Of a DNA stretch of 52,260 nt, positions 17,008 through 25,821 are shown piece by piece. The stretch is from assembly GCF_020253525.1 (NCBI RefSeq), contig NZ_JADCBK010000004.1, positions 1-52,260 of the forward strand. Direction: 5' to 3'. How positions within the stretch are numbered: position 1 is the stretch's first letter; every line of letters starts with the position of its first letter. The DNA is from Aquidulcibacter sp. Lineage in GTDB: Bacteria > Pseudomonadota > Alphaproteobacteria > Caulobacterales > Aquidulcibacteraceae. The notes beneath the pieces were generated by a model that was not told the origin of the DNA, did not search any database, and was given only the letters and a program-made list of their open reading frames with translations. The position numbers and the translations under genes are program-made.

Positions 17008-17841
17008 TCAGCTCAGCTGGGTCAAGGCCAAGGGCTCAGCCCGCCAGGCCTCAAAGCCAGCAGCGACAATCGGCAATTCCTCTGCGCCCCACTCTTGGGC
17101 ACGCGCAACCGTGTATGACACGCCGGCCAAAGCCAAGGCCATGGCCTGCGGCGCAGTTTGACCGTCAATCAAATGGGCAAGAAACATCGTCGCCATCAAG
17201 TCGCCCGTGCCTTTGGGTGGGTTGGCCGATTTAGAATGGCTGGCAAGCCAAGCGCGTGTTCCATCAACCAACATTCCGCCAATCTCGCCATCCTGCTCGA
17301 CAGAGGAAATCAAGGACGGACGACCCAAAGCGGTAGCGGCACTATGAATGTGCTTTAGGTCTTGTGGCGTTGTTTTGGGCAGATAGCCCAACTCCCACAG
17401 ATTGGGCGTCAGATAATCCGCGCGCGGGATCAGATGTTCGGCTAGCGCATCAGCCACTCCCTGCCCGACATAGAGCCCGCCAGGCAAGTCGCCCAAAACG
17501 GGGTCAACCATAATGATGGCGCGAGGGTTGGCTGTTTTGACGGCATCAATGGCCCGGGCGGCAATCTGGACTTGCTCGGCGCTCGCAAAATAATCGGTCA
17601 GGACGCCATCGACCGCGGCGAACAAGCCATTGGCGGCGATGCCCTCCAACATGCCTGCAAACAAGTCTGGGCTAACCGGCCCCCCACCCGGCGGTCCCCA
17701 GCCAGGGTGACGACCTAGAAGCGTGGTCGGCACATGTACGGGATCAATCTTCATCGGCGATTGGGCCAAAGCGAGGTTGGCCAAGGTGCCACCCACCCGG
17801 CTTCCCGCGACATGTGAACCAAGAATCAGCACCAAAGGCAT
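17008..17841 (-). CDS. pdxY: Pyridoxal kinase PdxY/PdxK
   Basis: Ribokinase-family kinase that phosphorylates pyridoxal to PLP in the salvage pathway. The N-terminus VLILGSHVAGSRVGGTLANL matches pyridoxal kinases; a DPVLGD block (VDPVLGDLPGGLYV) and the catalytic GTGD (PPKGTGDLMATMFLAHL) are present. 277 residues, complete. It is divergent from the CitE-like gene with about 68 bp between starts. PLP made here would serve threonine ammonia-lyase and MetZ elsewhere in the window. Confidence 0.9.
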   Translation of the reverse strand: MPLVLILGSHVAGSRVGGTLANLALAQSPMKIDPVHVPTTLLGRHPGWGPPGGGPVSPDLFAGMLEGIAANGLFAAVDGVLTDYFASAEQVQIAARAIDAVKTANPRAIIMVDPVLGDLPGGLYVGQGVADALAEHLIPRADYLTPNLWELGYLPKTTPQDLKHIHSAATALGRPSLISSVEQDGEIGGMLVDGTRAWLASHSKSANPPKGTGDLMATMFLAHLIDGQTAPQAMALALAGVSYTVARAQEWGAEELPIVAAGFEAWRAEPLALTQLS

Positions 17842-17909
17842 GGCCTGCTCTTTACGCCACCGCCCTGCTTGTGGCTAGAAGAAGCCAAACCTCACGTGAA
17901 AGGCTTCCC

Positions 17910-18794
17910 ATGACCGCTCCCCAAGCCCGCCCCCGTCGTAGTGTACTGTATATGCCCGGTGCCAATGCCAAAGCTTTGGAAAAGGCCAAAAGCCTTCCTG
18001 CTGATGCCGTGATCTTGGATTTGGAAGATGCGGTGGCCCCCGATGCCAAGGATGAAGCGCGCGCCTCGGTAGCAGCGATCGTGAAAGCAGGTGGGTATGG
18101 CAAGCGGGAAGTGATTATCCGCGTCAATGGGCTGACTTCGCCTTGGGGTGCACAAGATTTGGAAGCGGCTGTCGCGGCCGGACCCGATGGGATTTTATTC
18201 CCCAAAATCTCCTCTGCCGAAGAAGTACGCGCCGCCAGCGAGGCCATGGATGCCCTAGGTGCCGCCCCCGCGATGAGCCTGTGGGCGATGATTGAAACCC
18301 CGCGGGCGATTCTAGAGATTGCTTCAATTGCTGCCTCGAGCACCACGACGCGCCTCGCCGCTTTTGTGATGGGCACCAATGATTTGGCCAAAGAAACCCG
18401 CGCGCGGCAAACCGCCGATCGGGCCCCTTTCCACTTTGCCCTCGCCGCCAGCGTTACGGCCGCCCGCCTTTATGGCCTTGCGGTCATTGATGGCGTTTAC
18501 AATGACATAGCCAATAGCGAAGGCTTTGAAGCCATTTGCTGGCAGGGGCTAGAGTTCGGCTTTGACGGCAAGACCTTGATCCACCCCAGCCAGATTGAGA
18601 TTTGTAACCGCGTCTTCGCACCCGCAGACGCCGAAGTCGCCCACGCCCGCGCGGTGATTGCAGCCTTTTTGGACCCCGCCAATGCGGGTAAGGGCGTGCT
18701 GAAAGTCGACGGGAAGATGACCGAGCTTTTGCATCGCGATATGGCCGAACAAACGGTCGCCATCGCCGACGCGATTGCCGCTATGTCGGCTTAA
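17910..18794 (+). CDS. CitE-like CoA-ester lyase (HpcH/HpaI aldolase family)
   Basis: TIM-barrel lyase related to the citrate-lyase beta subunit, malyl-CoA and citramalyl-CoA lyases. It shows RSVLYMPGANAKALEKA, the LDLEDAVAPDAKDEAR motif, the VIIRVNGL loop with the CoA/substrate Arg, and MGTNDLAKETRAR. The ATG at 17910 follows AAAGG at normal distance; an upstream in-frame start (17814) would lie inside divergent pdxY. 294 residues, a stand-alone size. No CitD or CitF neighbours, so a solitary (3S)-malyl- or citramalyl-CoA lyase is more likely than citrate lyase. It overlaps the convergent lipoprotein gene by 14 bp. Confidence 0.88.
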   Translation: MTAPQARPRRSVLYMPGANAKALEKAKSLPADAVILDLEDAVAPDAKDEARASVAAIVKAGGYGKREVIIRVNGLTSPWGAQDLEAAVAAGPDGILFPKISSAEEVRAASEAMDALGAAPAMSLWAMIETPRAILEIASIAASSTTTRLAAFVMGTNDLAKETRARQTADRAPFHFALAASVTAARLYGLAVIDGVYNDIANSEGFEAICWQGLEFGFDGKTLIHPSQIEICNRVFAPADAEVAHARAVIAAFLDPANAGKGVLKVDGKMTELLHRDMAEQTVAIADAIAAMSA

Positions 18795-19350
18795 GGCCGA
18801 GGCTCACGAGCCACGCATTCAACTGCGTAGTTTGATCGGCGGTTAGGGCTGGCGCAGCACCCACTCCGCCAGCCAAAAGCCAGACTTGCTTGCCGCTCAG
18901 CGCCAACACATTGGCACCTGTGCGGGCCAAGCGGGAAGATTCTACGCCTCTAACGAGAGCGGGATGGGTGAACTCGCGCTCAAGCCAGAAGCCGCTTGAG
19001 CCATCTTGCAGCGACCGCAAGGTGCGGGTGGCAGAAGGCCCTGCCACAGCTGGCTGTCCCGCACTTTGCCATAGGTCAAAGAATTTGGTCTCACCGACAT
19101 CAGAGCCGACAGTGCGCCTCACAACGGCGCGATGCAGCGTAGCGGCACGAACATCGGCTACGGACTCGCTGGTGCGGACCGTCCCTTTGAACTGCAGCCA
19201 GACAAGCTCATTGGGTCGCGGGGTCAAGGCGACTATCGCGGGCGATGGGGCGGTGCCCAAATCACTCTTCGGCGCGACAGCCTCCGCTTTGGAGCAAGCT
19301 GACAAAAGGGCAAATGGGGCGGAGAGTAAGAGGGTGCGGCGCTGGATCAT
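18781..19350 (-). CDS. Predicted lipoprotein of unknown function
   Basis: 189 residues from the ATG at 19350, which begins a clear lipoprotein signal (MIQRRTLLLSAPFALLSAC, lipidated Cys at 19). No strong ribosome site precedes it, and an in-frame GTG at 19386 is an alternative. The mature part has an Ala-Pro linker, then one compact domain with KFFDLWQSAGQPA, GSSGFWLEREFTH and SGKQVWLLAGG. I do not recognise the family. Same strand as the glutathione S-transferase gene, 45 bp downstream of it, so possibly co-transcribed. Confidence 0.75.
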   Translation of the reverse strand: MIQRRTLLLSAPFALLSACSKAEAVAPKSDLGTAPSPAIVALTPRPNELVWLQFKGTVRTSESVADVRAATLHRAVVRRTVGSDVGETKFFDLWQSAGQPAVAGPSATRTLRSLQDGSSGFWLEREFTHPALVRGVESSRLARTGANVLALSGKQVWLLAGGVGAAPALTADQTTQLNAWLVSLGLKPT

Positions 19351-19395
19351 GTTTGTGATACGCTGTTGTGTGCCAATCGGTTGCACCCAATTCCC

Positions 19396-20067
19396 CTAAG
19401 CCGCATCGGTTTCTGGAATTGTCCAAGTTTCAAGCTTGGCCGCCTGATCCCAAGCAGCAAAATCCGGATCTTGGAAAATCGCCTCGCACCAGGCTTGAAG
19501 CGCTGCCGAGACAGGCACCTGGTAGGTGCGAAAACGGGTTGCCACCGGGGCGTAAAAGGCATCCACGATCGAACGATGGCCCATGATGAAGGGACTGTCT
19601 GCAGTCCCAAAGCGCGCCTTAAGGCCACACAACAAGTCATCAATACGCTGAACTTGATATTGAACGGTGTCGGACCATTCATGGCCGACCTTTACCCGCC
19701 GCAAGTTCATCGGAAAAGTTTGGCGCACAGCGGCAAAGCCAGAGTGCATCTCGCAAACAGCCGACCGGGCAAGCGCACGGGCAATCGTATCCTTAGGCCA
19801 GAGGCCTGCGTCTGGGGCTTGCTCATGGGCCCATTCACAAATCGACAGTGTGTCCCAAATCTTCTCGCCATCGGGCAATTCCAAAACCGGCACCGTGCCC
19901 GAAGGGCTGACCGCAACGATGTCTGGATTGGGGCCCATGCCGCGTGGCCCTAACGGAATGATCCGCTCCTGAAAGCCAATCCCGGCCCATTTCAGCGCGA
20001 GCCAAGGCCGCATTGACCAGCTGGAATAGTTTTTGTTGCCAATGGTGAGGATCGGCAGAGTAGCCAT
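19396..20067 (-). CDS. Glutathione S-transferase family protein
   Basis: Cytosolic two-domain GST: an N-terminal thioredoxin fold with LTIGNKNYSSWSMRPWLAL (a Ser-rich active-site loop seen in many proteobacterial GSTs) and PSGTVPVLELPDGEKIWDTL containing the cis-Pro and glutathione-contacting Glu/Asp-Ser region, followed by a helical C-terminal domain. 223 residues from the ATG at 20067; an in-frame start 23 codons earlier would run into the threonine ammonia-lyase gene. That gene ends 28 bp upstream on the same strand. Substrate unknown. Confidence 0.9.
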   Translation of the reverse strand: MATLPILTIGNKNYSSWSMRPWLALKWAGIGFQERIIPLGPRGMGPNPDIVAVSPSGTVPVLELPDGEKIWDTLSICEWAHEQAPDAGLWPKDTIARALARSAVCEMHSGFAAVRQTFPMNLRRVKVGHEWSDTVQYQVQRIDDLLCGLKARFGTADSPFIMGHRSIVDAFYAPVATRFRTYQVPVSAALQAWCEAIFQDPDFAAWDQAAKLETWTIPETDAA

Positions 20068-20095
20068 GGGACCAGTCCTATATGGGCGTTCGGTG

Positions 20096-21304
20096 TTAAA
20101 TGGTGCGAGGTGGATAACCCGCAGCCACCAGCGCATCGATAATCTCTTGAGTATGGCGGGAGTCCCGCGTTTCCATCAGAATATCGAATTCTGCGCCCTT
20201 GGCGGGCACATCCAAAGCCAGACGATTGTGGGCTACTTCGAGAATGTTACCACCCAAATCGCCAATGACTTTGGAGACCACGGCCAACAGGCCTGGACGG
20301 TCATCGCCAATAATCCGCAAGCTGACGATCCGCTTTTCGCGGACCAAAGCCCGCGTGAGAACAGAAGCCAACAGCCGTGAATCGATGTTACCGCCGCACA
20401 GGACGATCCCGACCTTTTTGCCGCTAAAGCGTTGGGGATGGGCCAGCAAGGCGGCAAGACCTGCAGCCCCCGCCCCTTCGGCGACCGTTTTTTCAACATT
20501 GCAGAACAAGGTGATGGCCTGTTCCAGATCATCCTCATCGACAATCAAAACGTCGCGAACCAATTCCTTGGCGATTTCAAAGCCCAAACGCCCGGCCTGC
20601 TTCACCGCGATGCCCTCAGCGATGGTTTGACCCCCACAGAGCGGGCCGGGCTCTTTACCGGCCAATTCGGCATGCATGGAAGGGAACATGCGGGTTTGCA
20701 CGCCCACCACCTCAATGTCATTCTTCATGGCGCGGGCGGCAACAGCAATCCCGCCGATCAAGCCGCCTCCACCGATAGGCACAATCAGGGTTTCAAGCTG
20801 TGGCGCATCTTCCAGCATTTCGATGCCGATCGTGCCTTGGCCTGAAATCACATCTGCATCGTCATAGGGATGGACAAAGGTCAGGCCTTCGCGATCCTTG
20901 AGCTGATAGGCAAAGGTGGTGGCTTCCGACAGATTTTCGCCATGCAGCACCACACGCGCGCCATGCTTGCGTGTATGCTCTACTTTCGTGAACGGTGTGC
21001 CCAGCGGCATGACGATGGTCGCGGGAATATTGAGACGCGAGGCATGATAGGCGACGCCTTGGGCATGATTGCCCGCCGACATGGCGATAACGCCATTGCG
21101 ACGTTCAGCTTCGGTAAGCAACAAGAGCTTGTTGAGGGCACCGCGCTCCTTGAAGGCCGCCGTGAATTGAAAGTTTTCAAACTTCACCCAGACTTCTGCG
21201 CCAGTAATATCCGACAGCGTCTTCGACATCAGTAAAGGTGTGCGAATGATGCGGCCTTCAATTCGCGCGGCAGCCGCACGGATGGAGTCTAATGTAACGT
21301 TCAT
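20096..21304 (-). CDS. ilvA: Threonine ammonia-lyase with C-terminal ACT domain
   Basis: PLP enzyme converting L-threonine to 2-oxobutanoate and ammonia, the entry to isoleucine synthesis or threonine catabolism. The PLP lysine is K52 in FTAAFKERGALNKLLL; SAGNHAQGVAYHA and the Gly-rich PIGGGGLIGGIA phosphate loop follow. The last 75 or so residues (EKRIVSLRIIGDDRPGLLAV) form a single ACT domain, as in the 400-residue type often labelled catabolic (TdcB-like with ACT) rather than the 510-residue biosynthetic IlvA with two regulatory domains. 402 residues. The symbol is approximate: tdcB would be equally acceptable. Confidence 0.93.
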   Translation of the reverse strand: MNVTLDSIRAAAARIEGRIIRTPLLMSKTLSDITGAEVWVKFENFQFTAAFKERGALNKLLLLTEAERRNGVIAMSAGNHAQGVAYHASRLNIPATIVMPLGTPFTKVEHTRKHGARVVLHGENLSEATTFAYQLKDREGLTFVHPYDDADVISGQGTIGIEMLEDAPQLETLIVPIGGGGLIGGIAVAARAMKNDIEVVGVQTRMFPSMHAELAGKEPGPLCGGQTIAEGIAVKQAGRLGFEIAKELVRDVLIVDEDDLEQAITLFCNVEKTVAEGAGAAGLAALLAHPQRFSGKKVGIVLCGGNIDSRLLASVLTRALVREKRIVSLRIIGDDRPGLLAVVSKVIGDLGGNILEVAHNRLALDVPAKGAEFDILMETRDSRHTQEIIDALVAAGYPPRTI

Positions 21305-21326
21305 GAGTAAAGCGGTCCCTATGTAA

Positions 21327-21346
21327 GCCGTCAGATCGCTGACGGC
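21327..21346 (-). terminator. Hairpin between the Kef antiporter and threonine ammonia-lyase genes
   Basis: Perfect 8-bp inverted repeat GCCGTCAG / CTGACGGC with a 4-nt loop in the 73-bp gap. On the minus strand it is followed by TTACATAGG, a poor U tract. It may end the kef transcript or be a leader hairpin of the lyase gene. Confidence 0.45.
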
Positions 21347-21377
21347 ACCGCGTCTTTAGGCCGGACAAGGGCTTGGA

Positions 21378-23282
21378 TCAATCAGACTTTGCTTTACTGG
21401 CTAGGTTGCGTTCAAACGCTTCGCGTTCCAGCGTCTCCTCGCCCCATTCATCGCCATCGCTTTTGCCGACCAAGGCAATCATATCGCGCTTCAACAGCTC
21501 TTCTTCCAGCGCGGTACGATCCCGCACGATGCGCTGATAATCGGCAAACTCAACCCGCTGCCAATCTTCAAACATCGCGGTCAAAGCGCGTTCATCATAA
21601 CGGGTGAAGATCATACCGGCACGCTCCGCCGCAAAGGCGGGCTTGCCCATCACCTGCAGCGACTTCACCCCGAGGCGGACGGCCGCCGCAAAAGTCTCGC
21701 GCTCCAATCCATCCACTTTGGCCGCCATCAATTGATAGGCGTGCCTTCGGTCAATCGCGCGGGCTAGAATCTTCAGATTGGGGAAGGCCTCGCGCGCGGT
21801 TTCCACCAGCTCAAGCGCCTTCTCATCATTATCAATGGCGACAATGAGAAGTTTAGCCTCGGCCGCGCCTGCCAAACGCAAGAGATCGACCCGCGTTGCG
21901 TCGCCATAATTCACTTTGCGACCAAAGCCTCGCAGAACGTCCACCTGGTCTGCATCATGATCGAGAACGCTGATCTTATAGCCATAGGTGGAGAGCATCC
22001 GACCGACGATCTGCCCAAACCGACCATAGCCCGCGACGATCACGTCATGATGGCCTTCTTCCACCTCGGGCGCACGCGCCTCGCCAGACCCCGATTCCAA
22101 GCGCCGCATCGCCCAATCACCTGCCATGAGCAATAGGGGCGTGATCGCCATCGACAGGGCAACGGCCACGATTAAGGGGGCTGTTACCTCGGCCGGAATG
22201 ACCCCTGCGCCTTCCGCGAAAGCAAAGAGCACAAAGGCAAATTCTCCCCCTTGCGCAAGGCCGAGGCCAATCAATGCCGCCTCGCCCGTCTTGCGGCCAA
22301 AGGCGCGCGCGATGGTAAACATCACAATCGCCTTCACGAGCACTAAGGCGACTACCAGCCCAAGAATCAGCCAAGGCTGAGCAATCAAAAGCGCAAAATT
22401 TATCCCTGCCCCGACCGAGATGAAGAATAAGCCGAGCAACAGGCCCCTAAAGGGGTCAATATCGCTTTCGATCTGATGGCGGAATTCGCTGTCGGCCAGT
22501 ACCACGCCTGCCACGAAAGCCCCTAAAGCGGGTGAGATGCCAACAAATTGCATCAAGAGGGCCACGCCTACAACGAGGAGAAGCGCAAAGGCGGTCAATA
22601 TCTCATGTAGGCCAGAGGCCGCCACCCAGCGGAACATCGGGCGCAACAGCACACGGCCTGCCAAGACGATGACACCGACCGCAACAACCACCGCAAGGCC
22701 TTGCGCCCAGCCTGGATAAGCCGCCAATGCACCCTTTGCAGCGTCGCCGCCCCCAGCAACGCTGATGGTTGCTAGAAATGGAAACAGTGCCAACATCGGG
22801 ATGATGGCGATGTCTTGGAACAAAAGCACTGAAAATGTTGCGCGACCTGCTTCGGTTCCCGCTATCCCCTTTTCGCGCAGTGACTGAAGCACAATCGCTG
22901 TGGAGGAAAGCGACAAGGTCAGACCAACCGCAAGCGCAACTTGCCATGTGAGGCCGAGCGCCATGCCAAGGCCCGTGGCGATTGCACCCGTTCCAACCAC
23001 TTGCAATCCACCCATGCCGAGGATTGCTGTCCGCAGCCGCCAGAGGAGGCTCGGCTGAAGCTCAAGTCCGATGAGGAACAGCATGATGACCACGCCAAAC
23101 TCAGCCGTGTGCATCACATTTTCAGGGTCGCCGACGAGATTGAGGACATAGGGTCCAATGACCGCACCTGCGATCAGATAGCCCAAAACCGAGCCCAAAC
23201 CGAGGCGTTTTGCGATGGGCACCGAAACAACTGTCGCTGTCAGATAGACAAAGGCGGATTCGAGAAGATTGGCTTCAGCCAT
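21378..23282 (-). CDS. Kef-type K+/H+ antiporter (CPA2) with RCK domain
   Basis: Inner-membrane cation:proton antiporter of the KefB/KefC type. Residues 1 to about 390 carry many membrane segments with the CPA2 blocks GSVLGYLIAGAVIGPYVL, LFLIGLELQPS and LFFISVGAG; about 405-525 form an RCK/TrkA-N nucleotide-binding domain (DVIVAGYGRFGQIVGRML, then VLDHDADQVDVLRGFG); a charged tail of about 100 residues ends the protein. 634 residues. It overlaps the upstream flavoprotein gene by 8 bp, matching the KefF-KefC arrangement in which the flavoprotein activates efflux. Likely role: glutathione-adduct-gated K+ efflux that acidifies the cytoplasm under electrophile stress; gating by glutathione is inferred. 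Confidence 0.9.
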   Translation of the reverse strand: MAEANLLESAFVYLTATVVSVPIAKRLGLGSVLGYLIAGAVIGPYVLNLVGDPENVMHTAEFGVVIMLFLIGLELQPSLLWRLRTAILGMGGLQVVGTGAIATGLGMALGLTWQVALAVGLTLSLSSTAIVLQSLREKGIAGTEAGRATFSVLLFQDIAIIPMLALFPFLATISVAGGGDAAKGALAAYPGWAQGLAVVVAVGVIVLAGRVLLRPMFRWVAASGLHEILTAFALLLVVGVALLMQFVGISPALGAFVAGVVLADSEFRHQIESDIDPFRGLLLGLFFISVGAGINFALLIAQPWLILGLVVALVLVKAIVMFTIARAFGRKTGEAALIGLGLAQGGEFAFVLFAFAEGAGVIPAEVTAPLIVAVALSMAITPLLLMAGDWAMRRLESGSGEARAPEVEEGHHDVIVAGYGRFGQIVGRMLSTYGYKISVLDHDADQVDVLRGFGRKVNYGDATRVDLLRLAGAAEAKLLIVAIDNDEKALELVETAREAFPNLKILARAIDRRHAYQLMAAKVDGLERETFAAAVRLGVKSLQVMGKPAFAAERAGMIFTRYDERALTAMFEDWQRVEFADYQRIVRDRTALEEELLKRDMIALVGKSDGDEWGEETLEREAFERNLASKAKSD

Positions 23283-23811
23283 CGATAAGCCCCTCTAGCA
23301 TGGCGCTAAATTTGGCCGCGGCTTCGGCGAGAATTTCCGGTGTCGCTTGACGGCTGGCATGGAGGACAAACGGTGGCTGCCACACACATTGGCAGAGATT
23401 GGCAGTCGCCTGAAATGGGCGGAGGAGCTCTTCAATGGAAAAGCGGTTCAAGCCATCGGAGCAATAGGATTTGGCCGGGCCGCCGGTCGTAATCGCTTGG
23501 GTCCAAGTCTTACCTGCTAAGGCCGTTCCGCCCTCACCATAGGCCCATCCATAGTCCAAAACGACATCGAGCCACTCCTTCACCAAAGAGGGCGCAGAGT
23601 ACCAAAAGAAGGGGTGCATCAAGATGATATGGTCGTGGTCCAGCAGCAAACGCTGCTCTACCTCCACATCAATCAGAAAATTCGGGTAGGTCTCGTACAA
23701 ATCATGCACCGTCACATGCTCGCGGTCTTGCGCGACGGAACGCAAGGCGCGGTTCGCTCTCGAACGCGCATAAGATGGATGCGCAAACAGGATCAAAACT
23801 GATTTCGGCAC
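23275..23811 (-). CDS. KefF-like NAD(P)H quinone oxidoreductase
   Basis: Flavodoxin-fold FMN enzyme of the KefF/MdaB/NQO1 family; ancillary activator of Kef channels and two-electron quinone reductase. SVLILFAHPSYARSRANRAL is the FMN-phosphate loop, HDHIILMHPFFWYSAPSLVKEWLD the classic family block, and AITTGGPAKSYCSDG follows. 178 residues. The start is a GTG at 23811 with GGGGGA five bases upstream. Its end overlaps the kef antiporter by 8 bp, so it is the first gene of a two-gene unit. Confidence 0.9.
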   Translation of the reverse strand: MPKSVLILFAHPSYARSRANRALRSVAQDREHVTVHDLYETYPNFLIDVEVEQRLLLDHDHIILMHPFFWYSAPSLVKEWLDVVLDYGWAYGEGGTALAGKTWTQAITTGGPAKSYCSDGLNRFSIEELLRPFQATANLCQCVWQPPFVLHASRQATPEILAEAAAKFSAMLEGLIDG

Positions 23812-23967
23812 GTATCCCCCGATGCTTCAGGTCTAAGGGGCATTGTCTGAAAGGTCCAGCCTTCGGCTTCTTGCTGTCCAAATAGCGCCCAAAAAAATCA
23901 GGTTGTGTCGCGCATTAAGTCAGCTTATCACTACCTTGGAGTAAGATTTGAGCCCTGTGTAGTTCCC

Positions 23968-24420
23968 ATGCTTGTCCATGTTAGTCAGGAGACCCCCGAC
24001 GAAACGCATCATCGATTATTGCAGGTAATTGCCCGCGCCGATTGGCAGGTAGAACCGGCACTCTATCGATTTGAAACTTTTGCGGCGGCAGATTTCGAGC
24101 GATCTGCCGACCTCACGGCGCTGGCCTTGGTGCGCGACGGCGAGGTCTGGTCACAACTTGTGCCGACCCAAGACCCCACGGATCCGGAGGCGTTCAAGAT
24201 TATTAGTTTCCATTTCGAACCCGGTCTCGACAACAGTGGTTTTGTGGGTTGGCTTGCGAGTCTGATCAAAGAAAAGGTCGGCACGGGCGTCGTGGTCATT
24301 TGTGGGAGAAATGACTTAAAGGGTGGCATTTATGACTATTGGGGCCTGCCCCTAAGTTGCGCACAGGCAGTCAAAGCGCTGATCATGGACTTGCAAGCCA
24401 CGGCACGAACAGGACGTTAA
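23968..24420 (+). CDS. Conserved hypothetical protein, DUF6196-like
   Basis: 150 residues from the ATG at 23968; no strong ribosome site confirms the start. No signal peptide or membrane segment. The pattern ALVRDGEVWSQLVP, ISFHFEPGLDNSGFVGWLAS, GTGVVVICGRN and GGIYDYWGLP resembles the family I know as DUF6196; this assignment is from memory and unchecked. Function unknown. It ends two bases before the TTG start of the DUF3667 gene, so the two are probably translated together. Confidence 0.7.
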   Translation: MLVHVSQETPDETHHRLLQVIARADWQVEPALYRFETFAAADFERSADLTALALVRDGEVWSQLVPTQDPTDPEAFKIISFHFEPGLDNSGFVGWLASLIKEKVGTGVVVICGRNDLKGGIYDYWGLPLSCAQAVKALIMDLQATARTGR

Positions 24421-24422
24421 GC

Positions 24423-25721
24423 TTGGCTGAAACTGCGGCACCTCCAACACAAATCAGTCCACCCACGCGCGAGGTGGTGACCTGCCAGAATTGCGGACGC
24501 ATGCTAGTCGGTGAATTCTGTCACGGGTGCGGACAAACTTCTGCCGTCCATCGCTCATTTCTCAAAGAACTTACTGATATTTTCCGGAACATTGTGAACC
24601 TAGATTCGAGGACTTTTCGGACAGTTCTCAATCTGTTTTTCCGCCCCGGCAAGCTGACGCGAGATTTTGTTTACGGCAAACGTGTTGGGTTCCTCCCACC
24701 ATTTACTCTGTTTGTGGCGTCCGTCTTCTTCCTGTTCACCTATTATAGCCTCTTGGTTGGCCCCACATATTTTGCAGCCAAGCACTACACAAAACAGGAA
24801 CTCCTAACCGAAGCGCACTACGATGTGATGCAAGCTCAGGAAACATTGTCACTGAGCCGACAGAGGCTCCAAAAACTAAGCCAAGCGACAAAAGATGGAC
24901 AAAAGCCCTCAGCAACCCGGGAAGTCTTAAGAGCGACGTCAGAGGTGGCGACAGATGAAATCCGAGTTTCGCAAGCACAACAGAGATTGGCGCGGATTCA
25001 AGCCTTGCCCGATAGTAAAATTACCGCCACGGGGGACCCGCTTGGTATTAGCTATATCTATAAAGGCCAAGACCTTCTCGGAAATGGAACACAAGACATT
25101 CTATTTGAAATCGATGCCATAGCTGCTAGCATTACAGCAGAAACTGGCAATGCAACAGAACCCGAGCCGGTACGATTAGCGCGCCATACAGTCGAAATTC
25201 TCTTTCAAGATAACCATCCAGCGACATTTTGGGACAAAAGCGCGCAATTGATTTCGCTCTTCGCACCTTCAGGCTTTCACGTGGAAACGCCATGGCCAGC
25301 CCTGAATGAGCGCGTCAATCCGAACTTGAAAGACCCCAAGGCTTTTGTGAAAAAGTTTGCCGCGTCGGCACATAGCTTTGCGATTTTGATTGTGCCGGCA
25401 AGCCTGCCTTTCATCTGCCTGCTGCTAGCTTGGCGGCGCGATACCAAACTTTATGATCATGTTGTTTTCACGCTCTATGCATCGGCCTTTCTGGTCTTGG
25501 TCTTTATCGGCTTCACGATTCTCGCCCATTGGATCGCATGGGCGGACCTCCTCGACTATTTGTTCTTTGTTTGCGTGATTCACCTCTTCTTCCACCTCAA
25601 ACATGCCTATGCGTTGAGATATGCGACGGCTTTCGGCCTCACGGCGGCCTTTGGACTGATTTTTGCACCCTTTGCCATCTTGTTGTTCTTTTCCAGTGTG
25701 GTGTTTCTCACGGCGATCTAG
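24423..25721 (+). CDS. DUF3667 membrane protein with zinc-ribbon N-terminus
   Basis: 432 residues from a TTG at 24423, chosen because AGGACG lies upstream and the start falls two bases after the previous stop. Residues about 20-40 hold two CxxC pairs (CQNCG and CHGCGQ), a probable zinc ribbon on the cytoplasmic side. One membrane helix (LPPFTLFVASVFFLFTYYSL) follows, then a region of about 200 residues rich in Gln, Arg and Ala that is partly coiled coil, then four or five membrane segments to the C-terminus. This is the layout of DUF3667 proteins but with a longer central region than I expect. Function unknown. Confidence 0.8.
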   Translation: MAETAAPPTQISPPTREVVTCQNCGRMLVGEFCHGCGQTSAVHRSFLKELTDIFRNIVNLDSRTFRTVLNLFFRPGKLTRDFVYGKRVGFLPPFTLFVASVFFLFTYYSLLVGPTYFAAKHYTKQELLTEAHYDVMQAQETLSLSRQRLQKLSQATKDGQKPSATREVLRATSEVATDEIRVSQAQQRLARIQALPDSKITATGDPLGISYIYKGQDLLGNGTQDILFEIDAIAASITAETGNATEPEPVRLARHTVEILFQDNHPATFWDKSAQLISLFAPSGFHVETPWPALNERVNPNLKDPKAFVKKFAASAHSFAILIVPASLPFICLLLAWRRDTKLYDHVVFTLYASAFLVLVFIGFTILAHWIAWADLLDYLFFVCVIHLFFHLKHAYALRYATAFGLTAAFGLIFAPFAILLFFSSVVFLTAI

Positions 25722-25821
25722 GCCAACTCCCAAAGCATGTTCTGCCATATTGTTTAGTCGTCATTCATGCGTCCGCGACTAGGATGATATTCATAGGTTT
25801 TGAATTTCTGCGGAGATGAAC

